DNA of 64,000 nucleotides. Origin: Streptomyces halobius. GTDB taxonomy: Bacteria; Actinomycetota; Actinomycetes; Streptomycetales; Streptomycetaceae. Of the stretch, positions 40,429 through 49,638 are shown one piece after another. The position numbers and the translations under genes are program-made. The DNA lies in NCBI RefSeq assembly GCF_023277745.1, contig NZ_CP086322.1, positions 6,076,001 to 6,140,000 on the forward strand, in the 5' to 3' direction. Every line of letters starts with the position of its first letter. The first letter of the stretch is position 1. The notes beneath the pieces were generated by a model, which was not told the DNA's origin, searched no databases, and was given only the letters and a program-made list of their open reading frames with translations.

Positions 40429-42773
40429 GTGAAGACAACCGTCATCCGCAGCAGCCGCACCCCGAGCAGGGCTGGCAGCCGCTGCCGCAGGGCGGTGAGT
40501 ACGAGTCGGAGGCCACCGCCTTCGTCCAGCTCCCGGAGGGCTTCACCACCGGGGCCTACGGAGCCGGGCTGCCCAACGGATACGGCACCTCCGATCCGCT
40601 CGCCGCGCCCGGCCACGGCTACACCCCGCCGTCGTCGTTCGGCCCTCCGGTGTCCTCGCCGCCGGTCCCCGGTGGCGAGGACACCGGCGACCCGTCGGCG
40701 ACCGGCCAGTGGACGATGCCGTTCGCGGACCCGTCGGCCGGATACGCCGACCCGTCCGCCGCGTACCCCGCCCAGGCCGCCCCGGCGGGCTCTTCGGGAC
40801 ACCAGCACCCGTCCGCGGGCTACCAGGGCGGCAGCGCACCCGAGGCGGCGCAGCCGTGGGGCAGCGGCGACCGGGTGGACTGGCCGGTCGCGGGCAGCGC
40901 GCAGGCGGCCGGCGGCTCCGGCGCGTGGTCGGTCCCGGCGGCGGCCGACGAGGGGTTGGAGGAGTCGGGCGAGTACCTGGTCGGTGACAACGGTCTGACG
41001 GGCTATCCGGGCCAGACGGGTCAGTCGGGTCGGCCGGGGCAGTCGGGGCCTGGTGGCCACGAGGGTGGTCGTCCAGGACATCCGGAGCAGCCGGGACATC
41101 CGCAGCGCCCGGGACGTCCGGGGCATCCGGAACACCCGAGGCATCCGGGGCGCCCGGGCCATGAAGCTCACGAAGGGCACGAACGTCACCAAGGTCATGA
41201 GGGGCTTACCGGGGCGGGTGACACCGCCGGTTACCAGGGTCAGGGCGGTGACTACTCCGGCACGTACGGGGGAGCCGGGGGTGCCGCGGACCCCGAAGAG
41301 CCCGGCAGGACCGGCCAATGGAGCTTCGCCACCGGACTGAGCGCCACCACGGGCCCGAGCGGCGGCTCCACCGCTACGGACGGTGCCGCCGGCGGCGGCA
41401 CGGGCGGTGTCGACGCAGCGCACGGCACCGGGGCGCGGGACGGTGCGCACGGCCGCCGCCCGGACGACGCGTACGGTCGGGACGGCGGTCTGGCGGGTCG
41501 CGGCACGGGGCAGGGCGGCGAGCTGCCCGGTGGCGGCTCGTACGGGACCGGCGCGGACGGCGCGGACGCGGCGGCGGGCGGTGCGGACGCCGGTGCCACC
41601 GGCCATTGGTCGCTGCCGGCCGACGCGCTGGCCCAGTGGCCGCCGGCCGGGGAAACGACGCCTCGGCACGAGGAGGCGGAGACGGCCGGCACCGCGGCGG
41701 ATGCCCGTGCGGATTCCGGTGCGGACGCCGGTGCCGCTACGCGTGCCGGCATGGACGCGGCTTCCGGTCCCCGTGCGGGCCAGGTGGAGCAGCCGACCCG
41801 GGCGGATCGGCCCGCCGAGCCGGACCGGGTGGCGGAGGCCGAGCGGTGGACGGTCCCGGCGGCCGACGGTGAACAGCCCGAGGAGTCCGGGGGGTTCGCG
41901 GCCGGTGCCGACGCAGGTGTGGGCGTGGCTGCCGAGGCCGACGCCGTCGCCGATGCCGGAGGCGTGGCTGACGCCGCCCCGGCCACCGGGTCCGCCGAGA
42001 CGAGCGGGACGGGCGAGACAGGCGGGACGGGCGAGCACGCAGACCTCCCCACCGGCCACGCCGACCCCGCGGACGCCACCAGTACCCACGCCCCCGAGGC
42101 CGACCCCGCGGCCCCCGGCTTCGACGCCTGCGACGAACACCCCACCGCCTCCTACGTCCTGCGCGTGAACGGCACCGACCGGCCGGTCACCGACGCCTGG
42201 ATCGGTGAGTCGCTGCTCTATGTGCTGCGCGAGCGCCTCGGCCTCGCCGGGGCCAAGGACGGCTGCTCGCAGGGTGAGTGCGGGGCCTGCTCGGTCCAGG
42301 TGGACGGGCGGCTCGTCGCGTCCTGCCTGGTGCCCGCGGCCACCACGGCGGGCAGTGACGTCCGTACCGTCGAGGGGCTTGCGCAGGACGGCACGCCCTC
42401 CGATGTGCAGCGCGCCCTCGCCGCCTCCGGGGCGGTGCAGTGCGGCTTCTGCGTACCGGGCATGGCGATGACGGTCCACGACCTCCTGAAGGGCAACCAC
42501 GCCCCCAGCCGGCTGGAGACCCGTAAGGCGCTGTGCGGCAATCTGTGCCGCTGCTCGGGCTACCGGGGGGTGCTGGACGCCGTGGAGAAGGTCGTCAAGG
42601 ACCGTGCGGAAGCGGCGGAAGCCGAGGCGGAGCCGGTGGCGGACACCCCGCGCATCCCTCAGCAGGCGGGCCCCGCCGACCCCACGGCGGGCCCGGTCCC
42701 CCACGACCCGCTCTCGCACGGGCCGCACCACGAGGGGCCGGGCGCCGATCCCCGGGCGGGAGGCGCCGTATGA
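40425..42773 (+). CDS. 2Fe-2S subunit with ~565-residue disordered N-terminal extension
   Basis: 782 residues, where the family norm is about 160-200. The conserved subunit is only the end. The plant-type 2Fe-2S cluster is C614, C619, C622, C634 (CSQGECGACSVQVDGRLVASC). The second cluster is C673, C676, C708, C710 (CGFC...CRC). Residues 1-565 are Gly/Ala/Pro/Glu-rich, with HPGRPGHEAHEGHERH-type repeats and no fold. GTG 40425 overlaps the previous stop, so the extension is translated unless a hidden internal start is used. The extension's codon bias is as in genes. Confidence 0.88.
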   Translation: MSEDNRHPQQPHPEQGWQPLPQGGEYESEATAFVQLPEGFTTGAYGAGLPNGYGTSDPLAAPGHGYTPPSSFGPPVSSPPVPGGEDTGDPSATGQWTMPFADPSAGYADPSAAYPAQAAPAGSSGHQHPSAGYQGGSAPEAAQPWGSGDRVDWPVAGSAQAAGGSGAWSVPAAADEGLEESGEYLVGDNGLTGYPGQTGQSGRPGQSGPGGHEGGRPGHPEQPGHPQRPGRPGHPEHPRHPGRPGHEAHEGHERHQGHEGLTGAGDTAGYQGQGGDYSGTYGGAGGAADPEEPGRTGQWSFATGLSATTGPSGGSTATDGAAGGGTGGVDAAHGTGARDGAHGRRPDDAYGRDGGLAGRGTGQGGELPGGGSYGTGADGADAAAGGADAGATGHWSLPADALAQWPPAGETTPRHEEAETAGTAADARADSGADAGAATRAGMDAASGPRAGQVEQPTRADRPAEPDRVAEAERWTVPAADGEQPEESGGFAAGADAGVGVAAEADAVADAGGVADAAPATGSAETSGTGETGGTGEHADLPTGHADPADATSTHAPEADPAAPGFDACDEHPTASYVLRVNGTDRPVTDAWIGESLLYVLRERLGLAGAKDGCSQGECGACSVQVDGRLVASCLVPAATTAGSDVRTVEGLAQDGTPSDVQRALAASGAVQCGFCVPGMAMTVHDLLKGNHAPSRLETRKALCGNLCRCSGYRGVLDAVEKVVKDRAEAAEAEAEPVADTPRIPQQAGPADPTAGPVPHDPLSHGPHHEGPGADPRAGGAV

Positions 42774-42857
42774 GCAGGCGTAGCGAGCACATCACTGACG
42801 AGGTCCTGACATGAGCGAGCGCAGCATGGGGGTCCCCCCGGTCGGAGACTGGCGGAG

Positions 42858-43000
42858 AGTCATTGAGAGGTGCGCGCCTCGCGAATGCGAGGCCGAGCGG
42901 AGCGAGGCTTCGGCATGAGCGAGCGCAGCGAGCGAGTCATTGAGAGGTGCGCGCCTCGCGAATGCGAGGCCGAGCGAAGCGAGGCTTCGGCATGAGCGGC
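42858..43000 (+). repeat. 77-bp operon-internal repeat, two tandem copies
   Basis: Unit 1 starts at 42858 and unit 2 at 42935; each reads AGTCATTGAGAGGTGCGCGC ... GGCATGAGCG. The second supplies the ATGAGC start of the Mo-subunit gene. A third copy in inverse orientation is at 51620-51703, at the start of an ABC permease gene. Confidence 0.8.
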
Positions 43001-45325
43001 ACGACCGACGGCGCCGGTGCCGTCACCGCGACCCCCGCAGCGGGTGTCCCGATCCCGCCCGTCGAGCCGCCGCAGCTCGGGCTGGGCGTCTCCCTGGCGC
43101 CCGCCGATGCGGCCGCCAAGACCGAGGGCACCTTCCCGTACGCCGCCGACCTGTGGGCCGAGGGGCTGCTGTGGGCCGCGGTGCTGCGCTCACCGCATCC
43201 GCGCGCGCGGATCCTGTCCGTCGACACCAAGCACGCGACGGAGATGCCGGGCGTGCGCGTCGTCGTCACGCACGAGGACGTCCCCGGCGACGCCGGACAC
43301 GGCCGGGGCACCGCCGACCGTCCGCTCTTCGCCAAGGACGAGGTCCGCCACCACGGCGAGCCGATCGCCGCGGTGGCCGCCGACCACCCGGACACGGCAC
43401 GGCTGGCCGCCGCCGCCATCGCCGTCGAGTACGAGGTCCTGGACGCCGTCACCGACCCGCAGCTCGCCTTCGAGGCCGAGCCGTTGCACCCCGACGGCAA
43501 CCTCATCCGGCACATCCCGCTCCGTTTCGGCGACGCCGACGCGGTCGGCGAGGTGATGGTCGAGGGGCTCTACCGGATCGGCCGCCAGGACCCGGCTCCC
43601 GTCGGGGCCGAGGCCGGACTCGCGGTGCCGCGTCCCGACGGCGGCGTGGAGATCTACACCGCCTCCACGGATCCGCACACCGACCGCGATCTGGCCGCCG
43701 CCTCCTTCGGGCTGGACCCGGAACGCGTCAAGGTCGTCGTCACCGGCGTCCCCGGGGCCACCGCGGACCGCGAGGACCCCGGCATCCAGCTCTCCCTCGG
43801 CCTGCTGGCGCTGCGTACCGGTTGCCCCGTGAAGCTCGCGGCCACCCGTGAGGAGTCCTTCCTCGCGCATGCGCACCGTCACCCCACGCTGCTGCGCTAC
43901 CGCCACCACGCGGACGCCGACGGCAAGCTGGTCAAGGTGGAGGCGCAGATCCTGATGGACGCCGGTGCCTACGCGGACACCTCCGCCGACGCGCTGGCTG
44001 CCGCCGTCTCGTTCGCCTGCGGCCCGTACGTCGTCCCGCACGCCGTCATCGACGCCTGGGCGGTGCGCACCAACAACCCGCCGTCCGGCCATATGCGGGG
44101 CGAGGGGGCGCTGCAGGTCTGCGCCGCCCACGAGGGGCAGATGGACAAGCTCGCCGCCCGGCTGGGACTGGAGCCGGACGAGATCCGGATGCGCAATGTG
44201 ATGGCCACCGGTGATCTGCTGCCCACGGGGCAGACGGTCACCTGCCCGGCCCCGGTGGCGGAGCTGCTGGACGCCGTCCGGGAGGCGCCGCTTCCTGAGC
44301 TGCCCAAGGACACCCCCGAAGCGGAGTGGTTGCTTCCGGGCGGCCCGGAGGGCGCGGGCGAACCGGGCGCGGTGCGCCGCGGTGTCGGCTACGCGCTGGG
44401 CATGGTGCACATGCTGGGCGCGGAGGGCTCGGACGAGGTGTCCACCGCGACGGTCAAGGTCAGCGGCTCGGTCGCCACCGTCATCTGCGCCGCCGTGGAG
44501 ACCGGTTCGGGGTTCTCCACGCTGGCGCGGCAGATCGTGCAGGAGACGCTCGGCATCGAGGAGGTGCATGTCGCGGGCGTCGACACCGACCAGCCACCGG
44601 CCGGCCCGGCCTGCCACGGCCGCCACACCTGGGTCTCCGGCGGCGCCGTCGAACGGGCCGCCAAGATGGTGCGTACCCAGCTCCTGCAGCCCCTGGCGCA
44701 CAAGTTCGGTATGTCCACCGAGCTGCTCCAGATCACCGACGGCAAGATCACGTCCTATGACGGGGTGCTCAGCACGACGGTCGCGGAGGCGCTGGACGGC
44801 AAGGAACTGTGGGCCACGGCCCAGTGCCGGCCGCACCCGACCGAGCCGCTGGACGAGACCGGGCAGGGGGACGCGTTCGTCGGCCTGGCCTTCTGCGCCA
44901 TCCGCTGCGTCGCCGATGTCGACATCGAACTGGGCACCGTCCGGGTCGTGGAGATGTCCGTCGCGCAGGACGTGGGGCGAGTGCTCAACCCGCGCCAGCT
45001 GCGGGCCCGTATCGAGGCCGGCGTCACCCAGGGCGTCGGCGCGGCCCTGATGGAGAACCTGCGCACCACGCGCGGCCAGGTCCGCCATCCCGACTTCACC
45101 GGTTACGTGCTGCCGACGGCACTGGACGCCCCGGACATCCGGATCGTCAGACTCGTCGAGGAGCGGGACGTGGTGGCGCCGTTCGGCGCCAAGGCGGCCA
45201 GTGCCGTCCCGGTGGTCACGTCACCGGCCGCCGTCGCATCGGCGGTCCGCGCGGCGACGGGGCGGCCGATCGGGCGGCTGCCCATCCGCCCCCAAGCGGC
45301 CGTGGCGCAGGCGGTGCAGCCCTAG
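42992..45325 (+). CDS. Molybdopterin-binding subunit of xanthine dehydrogenase-like hydroxylase
   Basis: 777 residues, large subunit with the Mo-pterin site. Family features: YAADLWAEGLLWAAVLRSPHPRARI (N-terminal domain), GHMRGEGALQ (MRGxGxxQ pterin motif), DETGQGDAFVGLAFCAI, VAQDVGRVLNPRQL. At the C-terminus the usual GAKGVGE, with the catalytic Glu, reads GAKAASAVP at 732-740, so the Glu appears absent. That would exclude or change normal hydroxylase chemistry. ATG 42992 with GAGG eight bases upstream, embedded in a repeat. A very strong terminator follows. Confidence 0.9.
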   Translation: MSGTTDGAGAVTATPAAGVPIPPVEPPQLGLGVSLAPADAAAKTEGTFPYAADLWAEGLLWAAVLRSPHPRARILSVDTKHATEMPGVRVVVTHEDVPGDAGHGRGTADRPLFAKDEVRHHGEPIAAVAADHPDTARLAAAAIAVEYEVLDAVTDPQLAFEAEPLHPDGNLIRHIPLRFGDADAVGEVMVEGLYRIGRQDPAPVGAEAGLAVPRPDGGVEIYTASTDPHTDRDLAAASFGLDPERVKVVVTGVPGATADREDPGIQLSLGLLALRTGCPVKLAATREESFLAHAHRHPTLLRYRHHADADGKLVKVEAQILMDAGAYADTSADALAAAVSFACGPYVVPHAVIDAWAVRTNNPPSGHMRGEGALQVCAAHEGQMDKLAARLGLEPDEIRMRNVMATGDLLPTGQTVTCPAPVAELLDAVREAPLPELPKDTPEAEWLLPGGPEGAGEPGAVRRGVGYALGMVHMLGAEGSDEVSTATVKVSGSVATVICAAVETGSGFSTLARQIVQETLGIEEVHVAGVDTDQPPAGPACHGRHTWVSGGAVERAAKMVRTQLLQPLAHKFGMSTELLQITDGKITSYDGVLSTTVAEALDGKELWATAQCRPHPTEPLDETGQGDAFVGLAFCAIRCVADVDIELGTVRVVEMSVAQDVGRVLNPRQLRARIEAGVTQGVGAALMENLRTTRGQVRHPDFTGYVLPTALDAPDIRIVRLVEERDVVAPFGAKAASAVPVVTSPAAVASAVRAATGRPIGRLPIRPQAAVAQAVQP

Positions 45326-45395
45326 CGGGCGGGCCGGGCGCTGGTGGAGCCGGTCCGCCCGACGGAGACGAGTGGAGACCCGGGACACCCGGTGA

Positions 45396-45444
45396 ACGCG
45401 TAGGAAGGCGGCCCCCACAGTGTGGGGGCCGCCTTCCTACGCGT
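45396..45444. terminator. 49-bp perfect palindrome, bidirectional terminator
   Basis: 24-bp arms flanking a single G at 45420, between the molybdo-hydroxylase operon and the convergent tRNA-Cys. Confidence 0.85.
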
Positions 45445-45461
45445 ACGCGCGGTGCGTATCG

Positions 45462-45533
45462 AGGCCGTGGCGGGAATCGAACCCGCGTAACTCGCTTTGC
45501 AGGCGAGCCCCTCAGCCACTCGGGCACACGGCC
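45462..45533 (-). tRNA. tRNA-Cys (GCA)
   Basis: Acceptor GGCCGTG pairs with CACGGCC. The anticodon loop CTGCAAA has GCA at 34-36, read as Cys, and the T-arm GGGTTCGATTCCC is present. D-arm GAGTGGCTGAGG. 72 bases with U as discriminator and no encoded CCA. No integrase or att-like duplication found next to it. Confidence 0.93.
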
Positions 45534-45787
45534 GGATGAGGTGATGTCCCGACTCTAGGCCGCCGGGCGGGGGCGTGGGCAAGGGTGCCGTACGGGCTGC
45601 CATGAGACTGCAATACGGGGTTCACGAACCGGCGTCGCTCGTCGGCCGGCCGCGCTGCATGACGCGGTGTGAGGCGATGTGACCTCGGTCCCACCCCCGG
45701 GTGACCCGGGGCGGTAACCCCCGAGTGCGAACGGGGGCACCGGTAGGCTGACGCGGTTGCCGATCGCCGACCCGCCCGACGGAGACC

Positions 45788-47581
45788 GTGACTACCACCA
45801 GCGCCACCAGTAACCACCACCTGTCCCCGGCCTTCCCGGGCCGGGCCCCCTGGGGTACCGCGAACAAGCTGCGTGCCTGGCAGCAGGCGGCCATGGACCG
45901 GTACATCCAGACCCAGCCCAGGGACTTCCTCGCCGTCGCGACGCCCGGCGCCGGTAAGACCACCTTCGCGCTCACGCTCGCCTCGTGGCTGCTGCATCAC
46001 CACGTCGTGCAGCAGGTGACGGTCGTCGCACCGACCGAGCATCTGAAGAAGCAGTGGGCGGAGGCCGCGGCCCGGATCGGAATCAAGCTCGATCCGGAGT
46101 ACAGCGCGGGCCCGTTGGGCCGCGAGTACCAGGGCGTGGCGGTGACGTACGCAGGCGTCGGCGTGCGCCCGATGCTGCACCGCAACCGGATCGAGCAGCG
46201 CAAGACGCTGGTCATCCTGGACGAGATCCACCACGCCGGTGACTCCAAGTCCTGGGGCGAGGCCTGCCTGGAGGCGTTCGAGCCGGCCACCCGGCGGCTG
46301 GCGCTCACCGGCACGCCGTTCCGGTCGGATACCAACCCGATCCCTTTCGTGCAGTACGAGGAGGGGAACGACGGGATCCGGCGGTCGTCCGCCGACTACA
46401 CGTACGGATACGGGAACGCGCTCGCCGACGGCGTCGTCCGGCCGGTGATCTTCCTCTCCTACAGCGGCAATATGCGCTGGCGCACCAAGGCGGGCGACGA
46501 GATCGCGGCCCGGCTGGGCGAGCCGATGACCAAGGACGCGGTGTCGCAGGCGTGGCGCACCGCGCTGGATCCGCGCGGCGAGTGGATGCCGAATGTGCTG
46601 CGCGCCGCCGATCAGCGGCTGACGGAGGTCAGGAAGGCGATACCGGACGCGGGGGCGCTCGTCATCGCGTCGGACCAGGAGCAGGCCCGCGCGTACGCGA
46701 AGCTGATCCGGGAGATCACCGGGGAGGGCGCCACCCTCGTGCTCTCCGACGACAGCGGCGCCTCGCAGCGCATCGATGACTTCTCGCGGTCGCACGACCG
46801 CTGGATGGTCGCGGTGCGGATGGTGTCCGAGGGCGTGGACGTGCCGCGGCTCGCGGTCGGCGTCTACGCCACGACGATCTCGACGCCGCTGTTCTTCGCG
46901 CAGGCGGTGGGGCGGTTCGTACGGTCCCGGAAGCGCGGCGAGACGGCCTCGGTCTTCCTGCCGACCGTCCCCATGCTGCTCGGCTTCGCCAATGAAATGG
47001 AGGTCGAGCGCGATCACGTGCTCGACAAGCCGAAGAAGGAGGGGGACGAAGACCCCTACGCCGAGTCCGAGAAGGAGATGGACGAGGCCAGCAAGGCGCA
47101 GGACGAGGACACCGGGGAGCAGGAGCAGTTCTCGTTCGAGGCGCTGGAGTCGGAGGCGGTCTTCGACCGGGTGCTCTACGACGGTGCCGAATTCGGCATG
47201 CAGGCGCACGCGGGCAGCGAGGAGGAGCAGGACTACCTCGGCATTCCCGGGCTGCTGGAGCCCGACCAGGTGCAGATGCTGCTGCAGAAGCGGCAGGCCC
47301 GGCAGATCGCGCACAGCAGGAAGAAGCCGGACGCGGAGGCGGATCTGCTGGAGATTCCGGCCGAGCGGCGGCCGGTGGTCACGCACAAGGAGCTGCTGGA
47401 GTTGAGGAAGCAGCTCAATACGCTGGTGGGCGCCTACGTCCACCAGAGCGGTAAGCCGCACGGGGTGATCCATACCGAGCTGCGCCGGGTGTGCGGCGGG
47501 CCGCCGAGCGCGGAGGCCACCGCCGGGCAGCTGAACGAGCGGATCAAAAAGGTACGGGAGTGGGCCACCCGGATGCGGTGA
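45788..47581 (+). CDS. Superfamily 2 DEAD/DEAH-like helicase
   Basis: 597 residues. Walker A ATPGAGKTTFAL (about 51-62), motif II as DEIHH (LVILDEIHHAGDS), motif III LTGTPFRSDTNP, motif V/VI region VRMVSEGVDVPRLAVGVYATTISTPLFFAQAVGRFVRSRKRGE. Closest in shape to the actinobacterial SSL2-like or phage-type SF2 helicases. The C-terminal third has an acidic linker (PYAESEKEMDEASKAQDEDTGEQEQ) and a helical tail. GTG 45788 has GGAG upstream; TAGGCT at 45744 may be the -10. Confidence 0.9.
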   Translation: MTTTSATSNHHLSPAFPGRAPWGTANKLRAWQQAAMDRYIQTQPRDFLAVATPGAGKTTFALTLASWLLHHHVVQQVTVVAPTEHLKKQWAEAAARIGIKLDPEYSAGPLGREYQGVAVTYAGVGVRPMLHRNRIEQRKTLVILDEIHHAGDSKSWGEACLEAFEPATRRLALTGTPFRSDTNPIPFVQYEEGNDGIRRSSADYTYGYGNALADGVVRPVIFLSYSGNMRWRTKAGDEIAARLGEPMTKDAVSQAWRTALDPRGEWMPNVLRAADQRLTEVRKAIPDAGALVIASDQEQARAYAKLIREITGEGATLVLSDDSGASQRIDDFSRSHDRWMVAVRMVSEGVDVPRLAVGVYATTISTPLFFAQAVGRFVRSRKRGETASVFLPTVPMLLGFANEMEVERDHVLDKPKKEGDEDPYAESEKEMDEASKAQDEDTGEQEQFSFEALESEAVFDRVLYDGAEFGMQAHAGSEEEQDYLGIPGLLEPDQVQMLLQKRQARQIAHSRKKPDAEADLLEIPAERRPVVTHKELLELRKQLNTLVGAYVHQSGKPHGVIHTELRRVCGGPPSAEATAGQLNERIKKVREWATRMR

Positions 47582-47901
47582 GGGGCTGCCCCGGCCCTTT
47601 CTTGTCCGCTCCGGCGGCCCGCCTCCCCGTAACGCCCGGACAACGGTTCAGCCCTCGCTGAAGGACAAACGGCTCACCACCTAGGGATCAGTCGGGACAT
47701 TCCGGGCGGGAAAGACCGGATTCTGGACGGACTCTTCCGCTGACCGGACCGGATCGCTACTGTCCCGGTCACGCATACGCCCCGTGGCAGCGCCGCCGCG
47801 GAGCGCAGCCGGTGCCAAGCGGCCGGCGGCCTCTTGCGCGCGCTGCTACGGGACTCGCAGCGCGCCATGCGAAGCCGCCACTCACCTGAGAAGGGGGCGT
47901 C
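47582..47901. other. Intergenic region before IclR gene
   Basis: 320 bases with a short TTCAGCCCTCGCTGAA hairpin and imperfect ATTCCGGGCGGGAAAGACCGGATTCTGG repeats. No gene or clear promoter pair. Confidence 0.35.
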
Positions 47902-48543
47902 GTGACCGCGGAGACCTCTCAGACGCTCGACCGAGGACTGCGTGTCCTCAAACTGCTCGCCGATACGGACCACGGACTGACCGTGACCGAGCTGTCCAAC
48001 AAGCTCGGCGTCAACCGCACCGTGGTCTACCGCCTGCTCGCGACGCTGGAGCAGCACGCTCTGGTACGCCGTGACATCGGCGGCCGGGCCCGGGTCGGCC
48101 TCGGAGTGCTGCGCCTGGGCCGCCAGGTGCATCCGCTCGTCAGAGAGGCCGCGCTGCCCGCGCTGCGCTCGCTCGCCGAGGACATAGGCGCCACCGCGCA
48201 TCTCACCCTGGTCGACGGCACCGAGGCGCTGGCCGTCGCCGTCGTGGAGCCGACCTGGACCGACTACCACGTCGCCTACCGTGCCGGGTTCCGTCATCCG
48301 CTGGACCGGGGGGCCGCCGGCCGGGCGATCCTCAAGGGGCGGCAGGGCCGGCCCCAGGACGGCGGACTCGCCCTGACCCACGGGGAGTTGGAGGCGGGTG
48401 CGAGCGGGGCGGCGGCGCCGCTGCTCGGGGTGAGCGGTATCGAGGGGAGTGTGGGTGTGGTGATGCTCGCGGACACCGTCTCCGAGCGGGTCGGGCCGCG
48501 GGTGATCGAGGCGGCCCGCGAGGTGTCCGAGGCGCTGCGCTGA
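47902..48543 (+). CDS. IclR-family transcriptional regulator
   Basis: 213 residues. Winged helix (QTLDRGLRVLKLLADTDHGLTVTELSNKLGVNRTVVYRLLATLEQHALVRR) and a shortened effector domain (AHLTLVDGTEALAVAVVEPTWTDYHVAYRAGFRHPLDRGAAGRAIL). GTG 47902 with AAGGGGG. IclR regulators respond to small acids or aromatic intermediates; its target is unknown, and the next gene is a protease not obviously related. Confidence 0.9.
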   Translation: MTAETSQTLDRGLRVLKLLADTDHGLTVTELSNKLGVNRTVVYRLLATLEQHALVRRDIGGRARVGLGVLRLGRQVHPLVREAALPALRSLAEDIGATAHLTLVDGTEALAVAVVEPTWTDYHVAYRAGFRHPLDRGAAGRAILKGRQGRPQDGGLALTHGELEAGASGAAAPLLGVSGIEGSVGVVMLADTVSERVGPRVIEAAREVSEALR

Positions 48544-48684
48544 GCCGGGGCGCCGTGCTGAGCCGGGGACGTGCCGCCGGGAGGCCGGCAGGGCGTATGC
48601 GTTCGGCACGTGGGTCGTGTGGTGAGCCTGTTGCGCTGTGGTGAGGCCGCAGCGCTGCCGGAGGCCGGTGGTGCGACGGTCGCT

Positions 48685-48697
48685 TATGGTGGCCGGG
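48685..48697 (+). promoter_or_regulatory. Likely -10 of leaderless Lon-like protease gene
   Basis: TATGGT at 48685-48690, six bases before GTG 48697, with no ribosome-binding site in between. Confidence 0.35.
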
Positions 48698-49488
48698 TGT
48701 CTGCACGCACCCGCACCCTGGCGCTCTGCACCGCCCTCGTCGTCGCCCTGCTCGCCACCGCCGCCTTCGCGCCGCTGCCGTTCTCGGTCGCCTATCCGGG
48801 CATGACGGCGAATGTCCTCGGCGACGCCAAGGGCAAGCCGGTCATCACCATCACCGGCGCCGACACCCGCCGGACCACTGGCCAGCTGCGGATGACCTCG
48901 ATCGTCGCCACCGGTCCGGACGCCTCCGTCCATCTGCTGGACGTCATCAAGGGCTGGTCCCGTACGGACCAGGCGGTGATGCCGCGCGACGCCGTCTATC
49001 CCGTGGGCGACACCACCGAGGAGATCGCGAAGCACAACGCGGCGCAGATGAAGAAGTCCCAGGAGACCGCCACCGCCGCGGCGCTGGGCCGGCTGCACCG
49101 GTCCGGCAAGGACGTCGACAAGGACGTCGAGGTCAAGCTGAGCCTGCAGGACGTGGGCGGGCCCAGCGCCGGCCTGATGTTCGCCCTCGGCATCGTCAAC
49201 AAGCTGGACGGCGACGGCACGGGGCACGATCTGACCGGCGGCAAGACCATCGCGGGGACCGGCACCATCACCGCGGGCGGCAAGGTCGGCGCGGTCGGCG
49301 GTGTGCCGCTCAAGACGCAGGCCGCGCACCGCGACGGCGCCACGGTCTTCCTGGTCCCCGAGAAGGAGTGCGCGGACGCCCGCGCGGAGCTTCCCCAGGG
49401 CATGCGGCTGATCCCCGTGCGCACCCTGGACGGCGCGGTGGACGCCCTCAGGGCCCTGCGGACCGGGGCCAAGGTCCCGGCCTGCTGA
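48697..49488 (+). CDS. Membrane-anchored Lon-like (S16) protease, YlbL-related
   Basis: 263 residues. One N-terminal transmembrane helix (LALCTALVVALLATAAFAPL), then an extracytoplasmic domain and the S16 catalytic fold with nucleophile Ser in GGPSAGLMFALG and Lys in GGVPLKTQAA. It lacks an evident ATPase domain, as do other YlbL-like proteins; the PDZ domain is reduced. It probably cleaves membrane or secreted substrates. GTG 48697 gives a normal anchor; an in-frame GTG 126 bases earlier is less likely. Confidence 0.82.
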   Translation: MSARTRTLALCTALVVALLATAAFAPLPFSVAYPGMTANVLGDAKGKPVITITGADTRRTTGQLRMTSIVATGPDASVHLLDVIKGWSRTDQAVMPRDAVYPVGDTTEEIAKHNAAQMKKSQETATAAALGRLHRSGKDVDKDVEVKLSLQDVGGPSAGLMFALGIVNKLDGDGTGHDLTGGKTIAGTGTITAGGKVGAVGGVPLKTQAAHRDGATVFLVPEKECADARAELPQGMRLIPVRTLDGAVDALRALRTGAKVPAC

Positions 49489-49505
49489 GCCGGCCCCGCA
49501 CTCCG

Positions 49506-49597
49506 ACGGCTGGGCCGGTCCTCAACCCCACGGCTGGGCCGGCCACCAACTCCCACGGCTGAGCGGGCCCCCAACCGCCCCGGCTGGGCCGGCCTGG
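49506..49597. repeat. Minisatellite of ~25-bp ACGGCTGGGCCGG units
   Basis: Four imperfect units between the convergent Lon-like and osmoprotectant-binding genes. Confidence 0.65.
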
Positions 49598-49638
49598 TCA
49601 GCCCTTCTTCCGGCCCGGTCAGCCCTTCTTGACGAACA

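Noticed and set aside
40287..42731. 814-residue minus frame opposite the 2Fe-2S gene
   Set aside because: No motifs, while the plus strand has both iron-sulfur cluster ligand sets.
45462..45533. Integration site at tRNA-Cys
   Set aside because: No integrase, no duplicated tRNA 3' end and no foreign-looking block beside it.
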